Shown here: positions 34,337 to 43,464 of the stretch, piece by piece
Layout of the letters: every line of letters begins with the position of its first letter
Numbering within the stretch: position 1 is the first letter of the stretch
NCBI RefSeq assembly: GCF_004745635.1
Contig: NZ_SRLB01000005.1
Location: 186,001 to 250,000, forward strand
DNA length: 64,000 bases
From: Methylobacterium nonmethylotrophicum
Lineage (GTDB): Bacteria > Pseudomonadota > Alphaproteobacteria > Rhizobiales > Beijerinckiaceae
Reading direction: 5' to 3'
Program-made: the position numbers and the translations under genes
Notes under the pieces: generated by a model
The model's database searches: none
The model's input: the letters and a program-made list of their open reading frames with translations, nothing else
What the model was told of the DNA's origin: nothing

Positions 34337-35035
34337 TCAAAAGCGCTCGACCCAGGGGCGCAGCTCGACCTCGAACGACCAGGCGTCCCGCGGCTGGCGC
34401 AGCAATTCGAGATAGGCGCGCGCCACGCCCTCGGGGGTGAGCGTGCTGTCGGGGCGGTCCTCCGGGTCGGGCCGGCGGGCGCTGCGCACCGCGCCGTCCA
34501 CCACCACGTGGGCGACGTGGATGCCCTTGGGGCCGAGCTCCCGCGCCGCGCTCTGGGCGAGGCCGCGCAGGGCGAACTTTCCCATCGCGAAGGCGGCCGA
34601 GAGCGGAAAGCCCTTCACGCCGGCGGTGGCGCCGGTGAACAGAAGCGCCCCGTGCCCGCGCGGCTCCATGCGCCGCGCCGCCTCGCGGGCGACCAGGAAG
34701 GCGCCGAAGGCGGTGATCGCCACGGCCCGCCGGACCGCCTCCGGATCGAGGGAGGCGAGCGGCCCGGGGGCGCGGGCGCTGGCGTTGTAGATCACGACGT
34801 CGGGCTCGCCGAGGCGCGATTCGACCTGCGCGAACAGGTCGGCCACGGCCTGCGGGTCGGCGGCGTCGGCCGGGAAGGCCTCGGCCCCGGTCTCGGCCGT
34901 CAGGCCGGCGAGTTTTTCGGTGTCGCGGGCGGCGAGGCCGACCCGCAGCCCCTCGGCGGTCAGGAGCCGGGCGAGTGCCGCGCTGATGCCGGCGCCGGCG
35001 CCGACGATGAGGGCGGTGCGATAGGGCAGGCTCAC
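34337..35035 (-). CDS. Atypical SDR-family protein lacking the catalytic Tyr
   Basis: 232 residues. SDR fold with cofactor loop IVGAGAGISAALARLL (in place of TGxxxGIG), AARDTEKL, NASARAPG (in place of NNAG) and TGATAGVKG. At the catalytic YxxxK position the sequence is FAMGKFALRG: the Tyr is Phe, while Lys is kept. I recall other SDR-like proteins with FAMGK, so this may be a subfamily rather than damage. Catalysis by the usual mechanism is doubtful. GTG 35035 is the start: it has an excellent gaggaggaa ribosome binding site and begins right at the first beta strand. Confidence 0.85.
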   Translation of the reverse strand: MSLPYRTALIVGAGAGISAALARLLTAEGLRVGLAARDTEKLAGLTAETGAEAFPADAADPQAVADLFAQVESRLGEPDVVIYNASARAPGPLASLDPEAVRRAVAITAFGAFLVAREAARRMEPRGHGALLFTGATAGVKGFPLSAAFAMGKFALRGLAQSAARELGPKGIHVAHVVVDGAVRSARRPDPEDRPDSTLTPEGVARAYLELLRQPRDAWSFEVELRPWVERF

Positions 35036-35181
35036 GGGCGTTCCTCCTCGGGTGCGGATCGGCGGGGGATCTCCCCCGGCGCGCCAGAAGGTCATTTCCC
35101 ACGACCCCCGGCAAGGGAATCGGTAGACGGACACCTCCGAGGCCGGCCACCATCGCGGTCACGACAGCAGGAGGCTCCCGC

Positions 35182-35859
35182 ATGCCCCTTCCCGCCCCAC
35201 TCGACGGCGCCGAGGCCGTGGTCTTCGACGCCTACGGCACGCTGCTCGACGTCCATTCCGCCGTGCAGCGCCACGCGGCCGCGGTCGGCCCGCAGGCGCA
35301 GGCCCTGTCGGAGACCTGGCGCCAGAAGCAGCTCGAATATTCCTGGGTCCTGTCCCTGTGCGGGCACTACGCGCCGTTCTGGACGCTGACCGAGCGCGCC
35401 CTCGACTTCGCGCTGGCCAAGCATCCGCAGGTCGACAGGGCGGTCCGCGGCGACCTGCTCGAGGCCTACCGGGCGCTCGATGCCTATCCGGAGGTCCCCG
35501 GCACCCTCGACGCCCTGCGCCGGATGGGACTCAGGACCACGATCCTGTCGAACGGCGACACCGCCATGCTCGCCGCGGCGGTGAAGGCGGCAGGCATCGA
35601 GACCCGTCTCGACGCGGTCCTGTCGGTCGATCCGGCCGGCACCTTCAAGACGTCTGCCCGCGCCTACGACCTGGCGCCGGAGCGCCTCGGGGTCGCGCGG
35701 GAGCGCATCGCCTTCCTGTCCTCGAACCGGTGGGACATCGCCGGGGCGGCCGCCTACGGCTTCGCCCCGGTCTGGGTCAACCGCACCGGCCAGCCCGACG
35801 AATACCCGGACCTCGCGCCGGTCCGGGTGATCCGGTCCCTCGACGGGCTGCTGGCCTGA
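35182..35859 (+). CDS. Haloacid dehalogenase, type II
   Basis: 225 residues, the usual size of L-2-haloacid dehalogenases (EC 3.8.1.2) in the HAD superfamily. Motif 1 VVFDAYGTLLD (nucleophile Asp), motif 2 TTILSNGD, motif 3 Lys in TFKTSARAYDL and the final SSNRWDIAGA, which matches the dehalogenase SSNxWD signature. It hydrolyses L-2-haloalkanoates to D-2-hydroxy acids. A perfect aggagg (35168-35173) precedes the ATG. A possible role on halogenated acids fits a methylotroph-like lifestyle, but this is inference. Confidence 0.9.
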   Translation: MPLPAPLDGAEAVVFDAYGTLLDVHSAVQRHAAAVGPQAQALSETWRQKQLEYSWVLSLCGHYAPFWTLTERALDFALAKHPQVDRAVRGDLLEAYRALDAYPEVPGTLDALRRMGLRTTILSNGDTAMLAAAVKAAGIETRLDAVLSVDPAGTFKTSARAYDLAPERLGVARERIAFLSSNRWDIAGAAAYGFAPVWVNRTGQPDEYPDLAPVRVIRSLDGLLA

Positions 35860-35868
35860 CGGCCCGGC

Positions 35869-37194
35869 CTACTCGCCCGCCACCGGGCGGGCGGCGCCCG
35901 GCAGGGCATCAGCCGCGGTCGCGCCGCGGCGGTAGATCAGCAGGGTGGCGATGAGGCCGCAGGCGCCCGCGAAGGCCATCCACAGGCCCGGCGCCGCCTT
36001 GTTGTCGAGCGTCTCGATCAGCCAGGTCGAGACGACCGGGGTGAAGCCGCCGAACAATGCCGTGGCGAGCGAGTAGGCGAGGGAGAAGCCGGTGGTGCGG
36101 ACATGGGCCGGGACGATCTCGGTCAGTGCCACCACCATCGCGCCGTTGTAGCTGCCGTACAGGAAAGACAGCCACAGCAGCGTGAGCAGCATGTTGGTGA
36201 ACGAGATGTTGGAGGTGAGCCAGGCCAGCGCCGGATAGGCGGTGAGCATCGCGAGCGCCGAGAAGGCGATCAGGATCGGCTTGCGGCCGATCCTGTCTGA
36301 CAAGGCCCCCATCACCGGCAGCCAGAACAGGTTCGACAGCGCGGTGCAGAAGGTGACGATCAGGCTGTCGGTCTCGGACAGCTTCAGGACGTTCTTGCCG
36401 AAGGTCGGGGTGTAGACCGTGATGGTGTAGAACGACACCGTCGTCATCACCACTAGCAGCATGCCGAGCAGCACGATCTTCCAGTTCTCGCCCAGGGACT
36501 TGAACACCTCGGGCAGCGAAGGCCGGTGCTTGCGGTGCAGGAACTCCTGGGTCTCCTCCAGCGAGCGCCGGATGTAGAACAGGAACGGCACGATCAGGCA
36601 GCCGATGAAGAACGGGATGCGCCAGCCCCATTCGGTCATCTGGGCCGGCATCAGGGCGTGGCTCAAGGCAAAGCCGATCAGCGCCGCCACCATCACGGCG
36701 ACCTGCTGGCTGCCGGACTGCCAGGAGACGTAGAAGCCCTTGCGGCCCGGCGTCGCCATCTCGGCGAGGTAGACCGAGACGCCGCCGAGCTCGACGCCCG
36801 CGGAGAAGCCCTGCAGCAACCGGCCGATCAGCACCAGAAACGGCGCCGCCAGCCCGATGGACTGGTAGGACGGCACGAAGGCGATCAGCACCGTGCCGGC
36901 CGCCATGATGCCGAGGGTGACGATCAGGCCCTGGCGCCGGCCGATGCGGTCAACATAGGCGCCGAGGAAGATCGCCCCGAGCGGGCGCATCAGGAAGCCC
37001 GCCCCGAAGGTCATGAAGGTGAGCATCAGGGAGGCGAACTCGTTCCCGGCCGGGAAGAACGCCTTCGAGATGTGGCTCGCGTAGATGCCGAACAGGAAGA
37101 AGTCGAACATCTCCAGGAAGTTGCCGCTCGTGACGCGCAACACCGTGGCGACCTTCGACCCCTGCGGGCCGTGGACCGGACCTGCCATGCTCAT
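35869..37194 (-). CDS. MFS transporter, MHS family (citrate/tricarballylate:proton symporter-like)
   Basis: 441 residues, about 12 membrane helices. N-terminal [20 protein letters not shown] and [14 protein letters not shown] (the DRxGRR loop 2-3 motif) and the repeat [12 protein letters not shown] in the second half are typical of the metabolite:H+ symporter (MHS) branch with CitA/TcuC and Pro[26 protein letters not shown] is a characteristic block. It probably imports a di- or tricarboxylate. It is convergent with the dehalogenase gene (9 bp apart) and transcribed alone from a long, repeat-rich upstream region. Confidence 0.9.
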   Translation of the reverse strand: MSMAGPVHGPQGSKVATVLRVTSGNFLEMFDFFLFGIYASHISKAFFPAGNEFASLMLTFMTFGAGFLMRPLGAIFLGAYVDRIGRRQGLIVTLGIMAAGTVLIAFVPSYQSIGLAAPFLVLIGRLLQGFSAGVELGGVSVYLAEMATPGRKGFYVSWQSGSQQVAVMVAALIGFALSHALMPAQMTEWGWRIPFFIGCLIVPFLFYIRRSLEETQEFLHRKHRPSLPEVFKSLGENWKIVLLGMLLVVMTTVSFYTITVYTPTFGKNVLKLSETDSLIVTFCTALSNLFWLPVMGALSDRIGRKPILIAFSALAMLTAYPALAWLTSNISFTNMLLTLLWLSFLYGSYNGAMVVALTEIVPAHVRTTGFSLAYSLATALFGGFTPVVSTWLIETLDNKAAPGLWMAFAGACGLIATLLIYRRGATAADALPGAARPVAGE

Positions 37195-37487
37195 TCCTCC
37201 CGGTAGGCGGCTCCCTCGACTGCGCCCTTCCTACAGCCATCGTGAGCACGTTTGATAGAGAAATCTAATCCCGAGGAATGTGGTGGATGGCGCCGGACCG
37301 GGTGGCGGCGGCTTCTGGGGATGATCGTGCGCGGCTTTACGGAGGCCTGTCAGGCTCTGGGGTCGAGCGTCTTCGCGATAAACGGCGAGTAGGTCGCGAC
37401 CGCCTCCGGCCCGCTGGTGGGCACGATTCCGGAGGCGCTCCCACGCGGCTGGCCCGCCGGCTGCCGGGCAGAAGAAGAGGCACATCT

Positions 37488-37672
37488 CCCCTCTCCCGTG
37501 TGGGAGAGGGGCCGTGGCGATCGAAGATCCCGCACGGGCCTGAAGGCCCGCGTGAGGGTGGCGCGCTTCATTGTAAAGCTCGAAACGTCGTGCTGGCAGC
37601 TCGACGCTGAGCGCCTGATCCTGAACAGTCGCCACCCTCACGTGCGATCTGCGATCGCCACTACCCCTCTCC
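37488..37672. repeat. Composite inverted-repeat element, ccctctccc type
   Basis: It opens with a perfect hairpin, cccctctccc (37488-37497) and gggagagggg (37502-37511) with loop gtgt. A larger inverted repeat then pairs 37502-37529 with 37645-37672 (about 25 of 28 matching), with nested gcgtgagggtggcg/cgccaccctcacg arms. There is no coding capacity. It looks like a non-autonomous palindromic element; related ccctcccc hairpins lie at 9.2 kb. Confidence 0.6.
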
Positions 37673-37863
37673 CACACCTTGAGCGATACCGGGCAAGCCC
37701 GGCATCGCCTGGAGAGGGGATCCCGCGCCTGATCTTCAAGCGGGGGCATTTTCCCTGGGAAAGCAGTGCCGCGCGCGGCAAGAGCGGAGAGAAAGACCGC
37801 CCCGCGGGTCGGGCTCGCGACTCGGCGGCCACCGGCCCGCTAACCCACGATTCACGACGCGGA

Positions 37864-37883
37864 GAATCCGATCGATCGGATTC
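37864..37883. repeat. Perfect 20-bp palindrome
   Basis: gaatccgatc followed by its exact complement gatcggattc, with no spacer. It lies 93 bases before the small membrane ORF. It could be an operator for a dimeric regulator. Confidence 0.4.
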
Positions 37884-37976
37884 ACCACCTCTTCACGCCG
37901 CCCGGTCCCTGATGGGGCCACACAACAGGTCTCGCGCCGCCCGAGAGGGCCGGCACAAGCGAGCGGGGACGGCATC

Positions 37977-38171
37977 ATGCGACAGGGTCGGACGCCCGGA
38001 GCAGCGGCGCGCAACACCGCGCCGCTGCTCCGGCAGGAGAAGCACGCGCATCAGCGCTACCTCGCGGCCCCGGGCTACCACCCGGGCGCCCTGGTGATCG
38101 CCGCCGCGGGCCCGGCGCTCGGCGCGGCGATCCTGGCGGTCATCGCGCTGGGGCTGCGCGCGGCCTTGTGA
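37977..38171 (+). CDS. Small single-pass membrane protein, hypothetical
   Basis: 64 residues: a basic N-terminal half (MRQGRTPGAAARN, RQEKHAHQRYLAAPGYHPG) and a C-terminal hydrophobic helix (ALVIAAAGPALGAAILAVIA) with small-residue spacing suited to helix packing. Upstream gcggggacgg is a modest ribosome binding site. No family is recognised. Low-complexity composition leaves doubt that it is a gene. Confidence 0.4.
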   Translation: MRQGRTPGAAARNTAPLLRQEKHAHQRYLAAPGYHPGALVIAAAGPALGAAILAVIALGLRAAL

Positions 38172-38218
38172 GCGCGGCCGGCGGGCGCCGGCCGCCGCGC
38201 GGAGGCCAGTGAGACCTC

Positions 38219-38248
38219 AAGGAAGCGCCCGGCGCGACCGCCGGGCGC
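38219..38248 (-). terminator. Terminator of glcB
   Basis: Perfect 10-bp stem gcgcccggcg (38225-38234) and cgccgggcgc (38239-38248) with loop cgac, followed on the minus strand by ttcctt. It lies 16 bases after the glcB stop codon. A second GC hairpin (38174-38195, gcggccggc arms) lies further on. Confidence 0.65.
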
Positions 38249-38263
38249 CCTCCCCTCCCGGCC

Positions 38264-40438
38264 TCAGGCCGGCGCGCCGGCGGCCTTCGCCTCGCGCCGG
38301 CGGGTATGCAGCACGTACTCGGTGTAGCCGTTGGGCTGCACCCGGCCCTTGAAGACGAGGTCGCAGGCGGCCTGGAAGGCGGGGCCGTCGAAGCCCGGCG
38401 CCATCGGGCGGTAGAGCGGGTCGCCGGCATTCTGGCGGTCGACCACCTTCGCCATCCGCTTCATCGTCTCCATCACCTGTGCCTCCGACACCACGCCGTG
38501 GTGCAGCCAGTTGGCGATGTGCTGGGACGAGATCCGCAAGGTCGCGCGGTCCTCCATCAGGGCGACGTCGTGGATGTCCGGCACCTTGGAGCAGCCGACG
38601 CCCTGGTCGATCCAGCGCACGACGTAGCCGAGGATGCTCTGGACGTTGTTGTCGATCTCCTGCTGGACGTCGTCGGGGGCGAAGTTCGAACGGGCGAGAG
38701 GGATCTGCAGGATCTCGTCGAGGGCCTGGCGCGGGCGGCGCGCCAGCTCCTGCTGGCGGGCCTTCACGTCGGTCTCGTGGTAGTGCAGCGCGTGGAGCGT
38801 CGCGGCGGTCGGCGAGGGCACCCAGGCGGTGCTGGCGCCCGCCTTCGGGTGGGCGCCCTTCTGCATCAGCATGTCGGCCATGGCGTCCGGCGCCGCCCAC
38901 ATGCCCTTGCCGATCTGCGCCCGGCCGAGCAGCCCGCAGGCGAGGCCGACATCGACGTTGTTCTCCTCGTAGCCCTTGATCCAGGGCGTGCCCTTCATGT
39001 CGTTCTTGCGGATGACGGGGCCGGCCTCCATCGAGGTGTGGATCTCGTCGCCGGTGCGGTCGAGGAAGCCGGTATTGATGAACACCACCCGCTCGGAGGC
39101 CGCCTTGATGCAGGCGGCGAGGTTCACCGTGGTGCGGCGCTCCTCGTCCATGATGCCCATCTTGAGGGTGTTGGGGGCCAAGCCCAGCATCGCCTCGACG
39201 CGGGTGAACAGCTCGACCGCAAAGGCGACCTCGTCGGGCCCGTGCATCTTCGGCTTGACGATGTAGACGGAGCCGCGGCGGCTGTTGCGGATGCCCGACG
39301 TGCCCTTGAGGTCGTGGATCGCGATGAGCGCGGTCACGGCGGCGTCGAGGATGCCCTCCGGTACCTCGGCGCCGGCCTCGTCGAGCACCGCGTCGGTGAA
39401 CATGTGGTGGCCGACATTGCGCACCAGCATCAGCGAGCGGCCGGGTACGCTCACCTCGCCCTCGCCGGAGGGGGCGGTGTAGGTGCGGTCGGGGTTGAGC
39501 TTGCGCTCGAACCGGCGCCCGTCCTTCTCGACCGGGGCCGAGAGCGTGCCGTTCATCAGGCCGAGCCAGTTGCGGTAGACGACGACCTTGTCGTCGGCAT
39601 CGACCGCCGCGACCGAATCCTCGAGGTCCATGATGGTGGAGACCGCGGATTCGATCACGATGTCGGCGACGCCCGACGCGTCGAAGCGGCCGATCCGGTG
39701 GGTGCGGTCGAGGACGACCTCGACATGCAGGCCGTTGTGGCGCAGCAGCAGGGCCGTCGGCGAGGTGGCCTTGCCGCGATAGCCCGCGAAGGCCTCCGGC
39801 CGGGCGAGCGGGATGGTGTCGCCGGTGTTCATGTTGCCGACGAGCTGCCCGCCCTCCACCGCGTAGGTCACCACGTCGGCGTGGCGGCCGCCGGCGAGCG
39901 GCAGGTTGCGGTCGAGGAAGGCGCGGGCGCGGGCCACGACCCGGGCGCCGCGGGTGCGGTTGTAGCCCCCGCCGCGGGTCGCGCCGCCCTCCTCCGACAC
40001 CGCGTCGGTGCCGTAGAGCGCGTCGTAGAGCGAGCCCCAGCGGGCATTGGCGGCGTTGAGCGCGTAGCGGGCGTTCGAGACCGGCACCACGAGCTGCGGG
40101 CCGGCGATGGTGGCGATCTCGTCGTCGACGTTGTCGGTGCGCACCTGGACCGGGCCGGGATCGGGCAGGAGGTAGCCGATCTCGGTCAGGAAGGCCTTGT
40201 AGGCGGCCTCGTCCACCGGCTTGCCGACCCGCTCGCGGTGATAGGCGTCGATTCTGGCCTGGATCGCGTCGCGGGTCTCGAGCAGGGCGCGATTGCGGGG
40301 CGCGAGGTCGCGCACGATGGCCGACAGGCCGTCCCAGAACGCCTCGGGGGCGATCCCGGTCCCCGGCAGGGCTTCCTCGACCACGAAGTCGTGCAGCACC
40401 CGGGCCACCGACACGCCACCCACCGTCTTGCGATCCAT
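38264..40438 (-). CDS. glcB: Malate synthase G
   Basis: 724 residues, as in E. coli GlcB (723). It condenses glyoxylate with acetyl-CoA to malate (EC 2.3.3.9). Seen: the [20 protein letters not shown] insertion region, [80 protein letters not shown] and [20 protein letters not shown]. In methylotrophic alphaproteobacteria glyoxylate is handled through several routes, so this gene may serve growth on C2 compounds (inference). ATG 40438 yields the canonical length. Transcribed alone. Confidence 0.97.
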   Translation of the reverse strand: MDRKTVGGVSVARVLHDFVVEEALPGTGIAPEAFWDGLSAIVRDLAPRNRALLETRDAIQARIDAYHRERVGKPVDEAAYKAFLTEIGYLLPDPGPVQVRTDNVDDEIATIAGPQLVVPVSNARYALNAANARWGSLYDALYGTDAVSEEGGATRGGGYNRTRGARVVARARAFLDRNLPLAGGRHADVVTYAVEGGQLVGNMNTGDTIPLARPEAFAGYRGKATSPTALLLRHNGLHVEVVLDRTHRIGRFDASGVADIVIESAVSTIMDLEDSVAAVDADDKVVVYRNWLGLMNGTLSAPVEKDGRRFERKLNPDRTYTAPSGEGEVSVPGRSLMLVRNVGHHMFTDAVLDEAGAEVPEGILDAAVTALIAIHDLKGTSGIRNSRRGSVYIVKPKMHGPDEVAFAVELFTRVEAMLGLAPNTLKMGIMDEERRTTVNLAACIKAASERVVFINTGFLDRTGDEIHTSMEAGPVIRKNDMKGTPWIKGYEENNVDVGLACGLLGRAQIGKGMWAAPDAMADMLMQKGAHPKAGASTAWVPSPTAATLHALHYHETDVKARQQELARRPRQALDEILQIPLARSNFAPDDVQQEIDNNVQSILGYVVRWIDQGVGCSKVPDIHDVALMEDRATLRISSQHIANWLHHGVVSEAQVMETMKRMAKVVDRQNAGDPLYRPMAPGFDGPAFQAACDLVFKGRVQPNGYTEYVLHTRRREAKAAGAPA

Positions 40439-40698
40439 GTTCTTTTCCCTCCCGCGGGCATCCGCACGTGCCGCGCTCTGCGCCCCCCTTAACAGGGGAT
40501 GCGGGTGCCAGAAAGCCGGGCTCCGCGGGGGAAGGCGGCGCGAGCCGGGATGAGACGACGTGACGAAAACGTAATGCATGACGAGGGCGAAAACGCTGCG
40601 CTGACGCGTTTCCTCCCCGTGACAAACCCGAACCCCTCTCCCATCTCGTGGGCGCCGGGCCGGGCCCCGCCCGCCGGCAACCGAAGGAGTACGGCTCC

Positions 40699-41442
40699 AT
40701 GAACAGCGAAGAACGCGACGTCATCAACGGCATATTCCAGCGCCTGGAGCAGGCCTCGCAGCAGCCCCGCGATGCCGACGCGGAGCGCTTCATCGCCGAC
40801 AAGATCCGCGCCCAGCCCTACGCCCCCTACGCCATGGCGCAGCTGATCTACGTGCAGGAGGAGGCGATCAAGAGCCTCAACCAGCAGCTCGAGCAGGCCC
40901 GGGCCGAGGCCCAGCGCGGCGGCCAGGGCGCCGGCCAGGGCTCGGGCGGCGGCTTCTTCTCCAGCATCTTCGGCGGGGGCTCGCGGCCCGAGCCGCAGCC
41001 GCCGCAGCGCGCCGGCGCCTGGGGCAACCAGGGCGGCGGCTACGGCCAGCAGCCCGGCTATGGCGGGCCGCAGGGCTATCCTCCGCAGCAGCCCGGCTAC
41101 GCCCCGCAGCAGGGCGGCCCGTGGGGCGGCCAACAGGCGCCGCAGCAGCGCGGCGGGGGCTTCCTCGCCACGGCGCTGCCGATGGCGGCGGGCGCGGCGG
41201 GCGGCATGCTGCTCGGCAGCGCGCTCAGCAACGCCTTCGCGGGCGGCCACTCGTCGCTGGGCAGCATGGCGGGCCTCGGCGGCGCGGGTGCCGCGGGCGG
41301 TGAGACCGTGGTCGAGAACAACTACTTCGGCAATGCCGGCGGCAGCCAGGATTTCGGGGCGCCCCTCGGCGGCGGCGACGCCGACTTCCAGGACGCCTCG
41401 TTCGACGGCGATGGCGGCGACGGCAACGACGACTGGGTCTGA
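40699..41442 (+). CDS. DUF2076 protein
   Basis: 247 residues. The N-terminal helical part ([53 protein letters not shown]) is the DUF2076 signature. It is followed by a Gly/Gln/Pro-rich low-complexity tract ([20 protein letters not shown]; about residues 100-155), a hydrophobic Gly/Ala segment ([19 protein letters not shown]) and an acidic Gly/Asp tail ending DDW. Function is unknown. A strong ribosome binding site (cgaagga) precedes ATG 40699. A bidirectional terminator follows. Confidence 0.88.
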   Translation: MNSEERDVINGIFQRLEQASQQPRDADAERFIADKIRAQPYAPYAMAQLIYVQEEAIKSLNQQLEQARAEAQRGGQGAGQGSGGGFFSSIFGGGSRPEPQPPQRAGAWGNQGGGYGQQPGYGGPQGYPPQQPGYAPQQGGPWGGQQAPQQRGGGFLATALPMAAGAAGGMLLGSALSNAFAGGHSSLGSMAGLGGAGAAGGETVVENNYFGNAGGSQDFGAPLGGGDADFQDASFDGDGGDGNDDWV

Positions 41443-41470
41443 CCGGTCGTCCTGACACCGACCTGAAAGG

Positions 41471-41500
41471 GCCCCGCCGCTTCACGCGGCGGGGCTTTTT
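41471..41500 (+). terminator. Strong intrinsic terminator
   Basis: gccccgccgc (41471-41480), loop ttcac, gcggcggggc (41486-41495), then five T. It ends the DUF2076 gene; the reverse strand also forms the hairpin and is preceded by the stop of the L,D-transpeptidase gene. Confidence 0.9.
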
Positions 41501-41502
41501 CG

Positions 41503-42462
41503 TCAGATCACCATCACGCGGGCCCCGACCGGCACCCGCTCGTAGAGGTCCGTCACGTCCTCGTTCATCATCCGGATGCAGCCGGACGAGACCGACTGGC
41601 CGATCGTGTGCGGCTCGTTGGTGCCGTGGATGCGGTAGAGCGACGAGCCGAGATAGAGTGCCCGGGCCCCGAGCGGGTTGGACGGCCCGCCCGCCATGTG
41701 GCGCGGCAGGTCGGGACGGCGGCGCAGCATCTCGGGCGGGGGCGTCCAGTCCGGCCATTCGCGCTTGGCGCTGACCGTCTTCATGCCCGACCAGGTGAAG
41801 CCCGGCCGCCCGACGCCGATGCCGTAGCGCAGCGCCCGGCCGCCGGGCTGGACCAGGTAGAGGAAGCGTGAGGGCGTGTCGATCACGATGGTGCCGGGCC
41901 GCTGCCCGCCGTCATACGCCACCTCCTGGCGCTGGAAGCGCGGGTCGACGGCACGGGCGATCCCCTCCTCCCGGGGCTCCATCGGCGCCGGGCGGCCGCG
42001 GGGGGTCTCGAACGGGTCCGGGGCGTAGGCCTGGAGCTGCGGCTGGGCTTGCGCCGGCGCATAGGCCTGGACCGGCGCGGAGGGGGGCTGCCCGTAGGCC
42101 GGGGGCGGCACCGGGTCGCCGGAGCGCAGACGCGTCCCGGGCACGACGGGGGCGTAGCCGACCTGCGCGCCGGAATAGCCCGTCGGGGCGTAGCCGGCGG
42201 TGTTCGCGTAGGCGGGACGCTGCGCGTCGGCATCGGCGGCGTAGCCGGCCTGCCGATAGCCGCGGCTCGAAAGAATCGTGCCGTCCGGGGCGACGGGGGC
42301 CGGGCGATTCGGCCGGGCGACGCTGCCCGGATCCTGACCGGTCATCAGGAACTCGATGAAGCCGCCGCCGTAGCGGCCCTGCGCCAGGGCCGGGGCGCTG
42401 CCGAGCCCTGCCCCAAGCCCGGCCGCGATCGTCCCGGCCAGCACCATCCCGCGCACCATCAT
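41503..42462 (-). CDS. L,D-transpeptidase (YkuD family)
   Basis: 319 residues. A signal peptide (GMVLAGTIAAGLGAGLGSAPALA) is followed by a Pro/Ala/Tyr-rich linker with repeated YAP/GY motifs (about 30-170) and a C-terminal YkuD domain (about 190-319): GTIVIDTPSRFLYLVQPGG, FTWSGMKTVSAKREWPDWTP and the catalytic segment HGTNEPHTIGQSVSSGCIRM with the active Cys. It makes 3-3 crosslinks in, or anchors proteins to, peptidoglycan in the periplasm. The conserved His-Gly-Thr-N and SxGC[IV]R motifs are intact. Confidence 0.93.
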   Translation of the reverse strand: MMVRGMVLAGTIAAGLGAGLGSAPALAQGRYGGGFIEFLMTGQDPGSVARPNRPAPVAPDGTILSSRGYRQAGYAADADAQRPAYANTAGYAPTGYSGAQVGYAPVVPGTRLRSGDPVPPPAYGQPPSAPVQAYAPAQAQPQLQAYAPDPFETPRGRPAPMEPREEGIARAVDPRFQRQEVAYDGGQRPGTIVIDTPSRFLYLVQPGGRALRYGIGVGRPGFTWSGMKTVSAKREWPDWTPPPEMLRRRPDLPRHMAGGPSNPLGARALYLGSSLYRIHGTNEPHTIGQSVSSGCIRMMNEDVTDLYERVPVGARVMVI

Positions 42463-42721
42463 CTCACCGGCCCTCGAACCCTGCCCGGCCTGCCGCCGGC
42501 GCGGGATCGAAGAGAGCAGCCAGGCGCGTTGCGGACGGTGAAGGAACGTGGTGAGCGCTTCACTAACCTATTGCCGCGACTCGTTAATCCGGCCGCATCG
42601 TGAATCCTTTGTCACCGCGGCCGCCGGAAGCGCGGGGCATTCAGCAATTCGCAATCAATCTTCGGGACAGTGGCGGTGCGGGCCGTACGATACGGCCACG
42701 GCTGCAGGCTCTCTCGCACCC

Positions 42722-43444
42722 ATGAAGAATAAGCGCTTCCGCATCGAGGACAGTCTCGGCGTCGCCGCCGCTCCGGTCGAGGCCCCGCCTCCGCCGCCCT
42801 CCGCCAACGACGACCGCATCTCCGAGATCCTGGCGACGGTCAACGAGCTGAAGCGGCTCACCCAGACCACGACCGGCGACGTGATCGACGCCTGCCGGCG
42901 GGAGATCACCGAGATCTACGGGCTGCGCGACGAGCTCGACGTGATGAAGGCCGCGATCGGCCGGACCAAGCACGAGATCGCGGTGCTGCACCGGCAGGAT
43001 TTCGACGGCAAGGGCGTGCGCCGCGCCGCCGGCGAGCTCGACGCCGTGGTCGACGCCACCGAGCGGGCCACCACCACCATCCTGGCCGCGGTCGAGGACA
43101 TCGAGACCCATGCCTCGGTGCTGCGGGCGAGCGGCGCGCTCAAGGACCAGTCGAATGTCGACGCCATCCTGGACCGCACCGTGGTGCTCTACGAGGCGTG
43201 CAACTTCCAGGACCTGACCGGCCAGCGCATCAGCAAGATCGTGCATGTGCTGAAGTTCGTCGAGGACCATATCGACCGGATGATCGAGGCCTGGGGCGGG
43301 CTCGACGCCTTCAAGGACCTGATCGGCGAGCGGGGCGGCGGCGGGGTCAGCATCGACGACGAGAGCAGCCTGCTGAACGGGCCGAAGCTCGACGAGGATC
43401 CGGGCCACGTCGACCAGAACGACATCGACGCGCTGTTCGATTGA
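42722..43444 (+). CDS. cheZ: CheZ-like protein phosphatase
   Basis: 240 residues of mostly long helices. The CheZ catalytic helix motif is clear: YEACNFQDLTGQRISKIVHV (Asp and Gln that act on CheY-P), and the C-terminus ends DQNDIDALFD, the CheY-binding peptide type. Upstream, VNELKRLTQTTTGDVIDACR and EDIETHASVLRASGALKDQ form the coiled hairpin. CheZ dephosphorylates CheY. It is not in a che operon here. ATG 42722 (MKNKRFRIEDSL) is chosen; earlier in-frame starts extend into non-coding-looking sequence. Confidence 0.85.
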   Translation: MKNKRFRIEDSLGVAAAPVEAPPPPPSANDDRISEILATVNELKRLTQTTTGDVIDACRREITEIYGLRDELDVMKAAIGRTKHEIAVLHRQDFDGKGVRRAAGELDAVVDATERATTTILAAVEDIETHASVLRASGALKDQSNVDAILDRTVVLYEACNFQDLTGQRISKIVHVLKFVEDHIDRMIEAWGGLDAFKDLIGERGGGGVSIDDESSLLNGPKLDEDPGHVDQNDIDALFD

Positions 43445-43464
43445 TCGGGCGCCTCAGCGCCCGA
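43445..43464. terminator. Bidirectional hairpin between cheZ and the GT61 gene
   Basis: tcgggcgc (43445-43452), loop ctca, gcgcccga (43457-43464). It starts at the first base after the cheZ stop, and the stop codon of the opposing gene lies in the loop and right arm. There is no T run. Confidence 0.5.

Larger units (their letters stand above)
37195..37976. other. Repeat-rich intergenic region upstream of the MFS gene
   Basis: About 780 bases with no convincing gene. It contains a composite inverted-repeat element (37488-37672), a gggcaagccc hairpin near 37691 like those at 9 kb, and a perfect 20-bp palindrome (37864-37883). The first 70 bases before the MFS gene are AT-rich (tttgatagagaaatctaat) and probably hold its promoter. 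Confidence 0.5.

Noticed and set aside
42548..42721. N-terminal extension of the CheZ-like protein by 58 codons
   Set aside because: The extension has atypical composition, crosses a likely promoter patch, and ATG 42722 gives a natural start.
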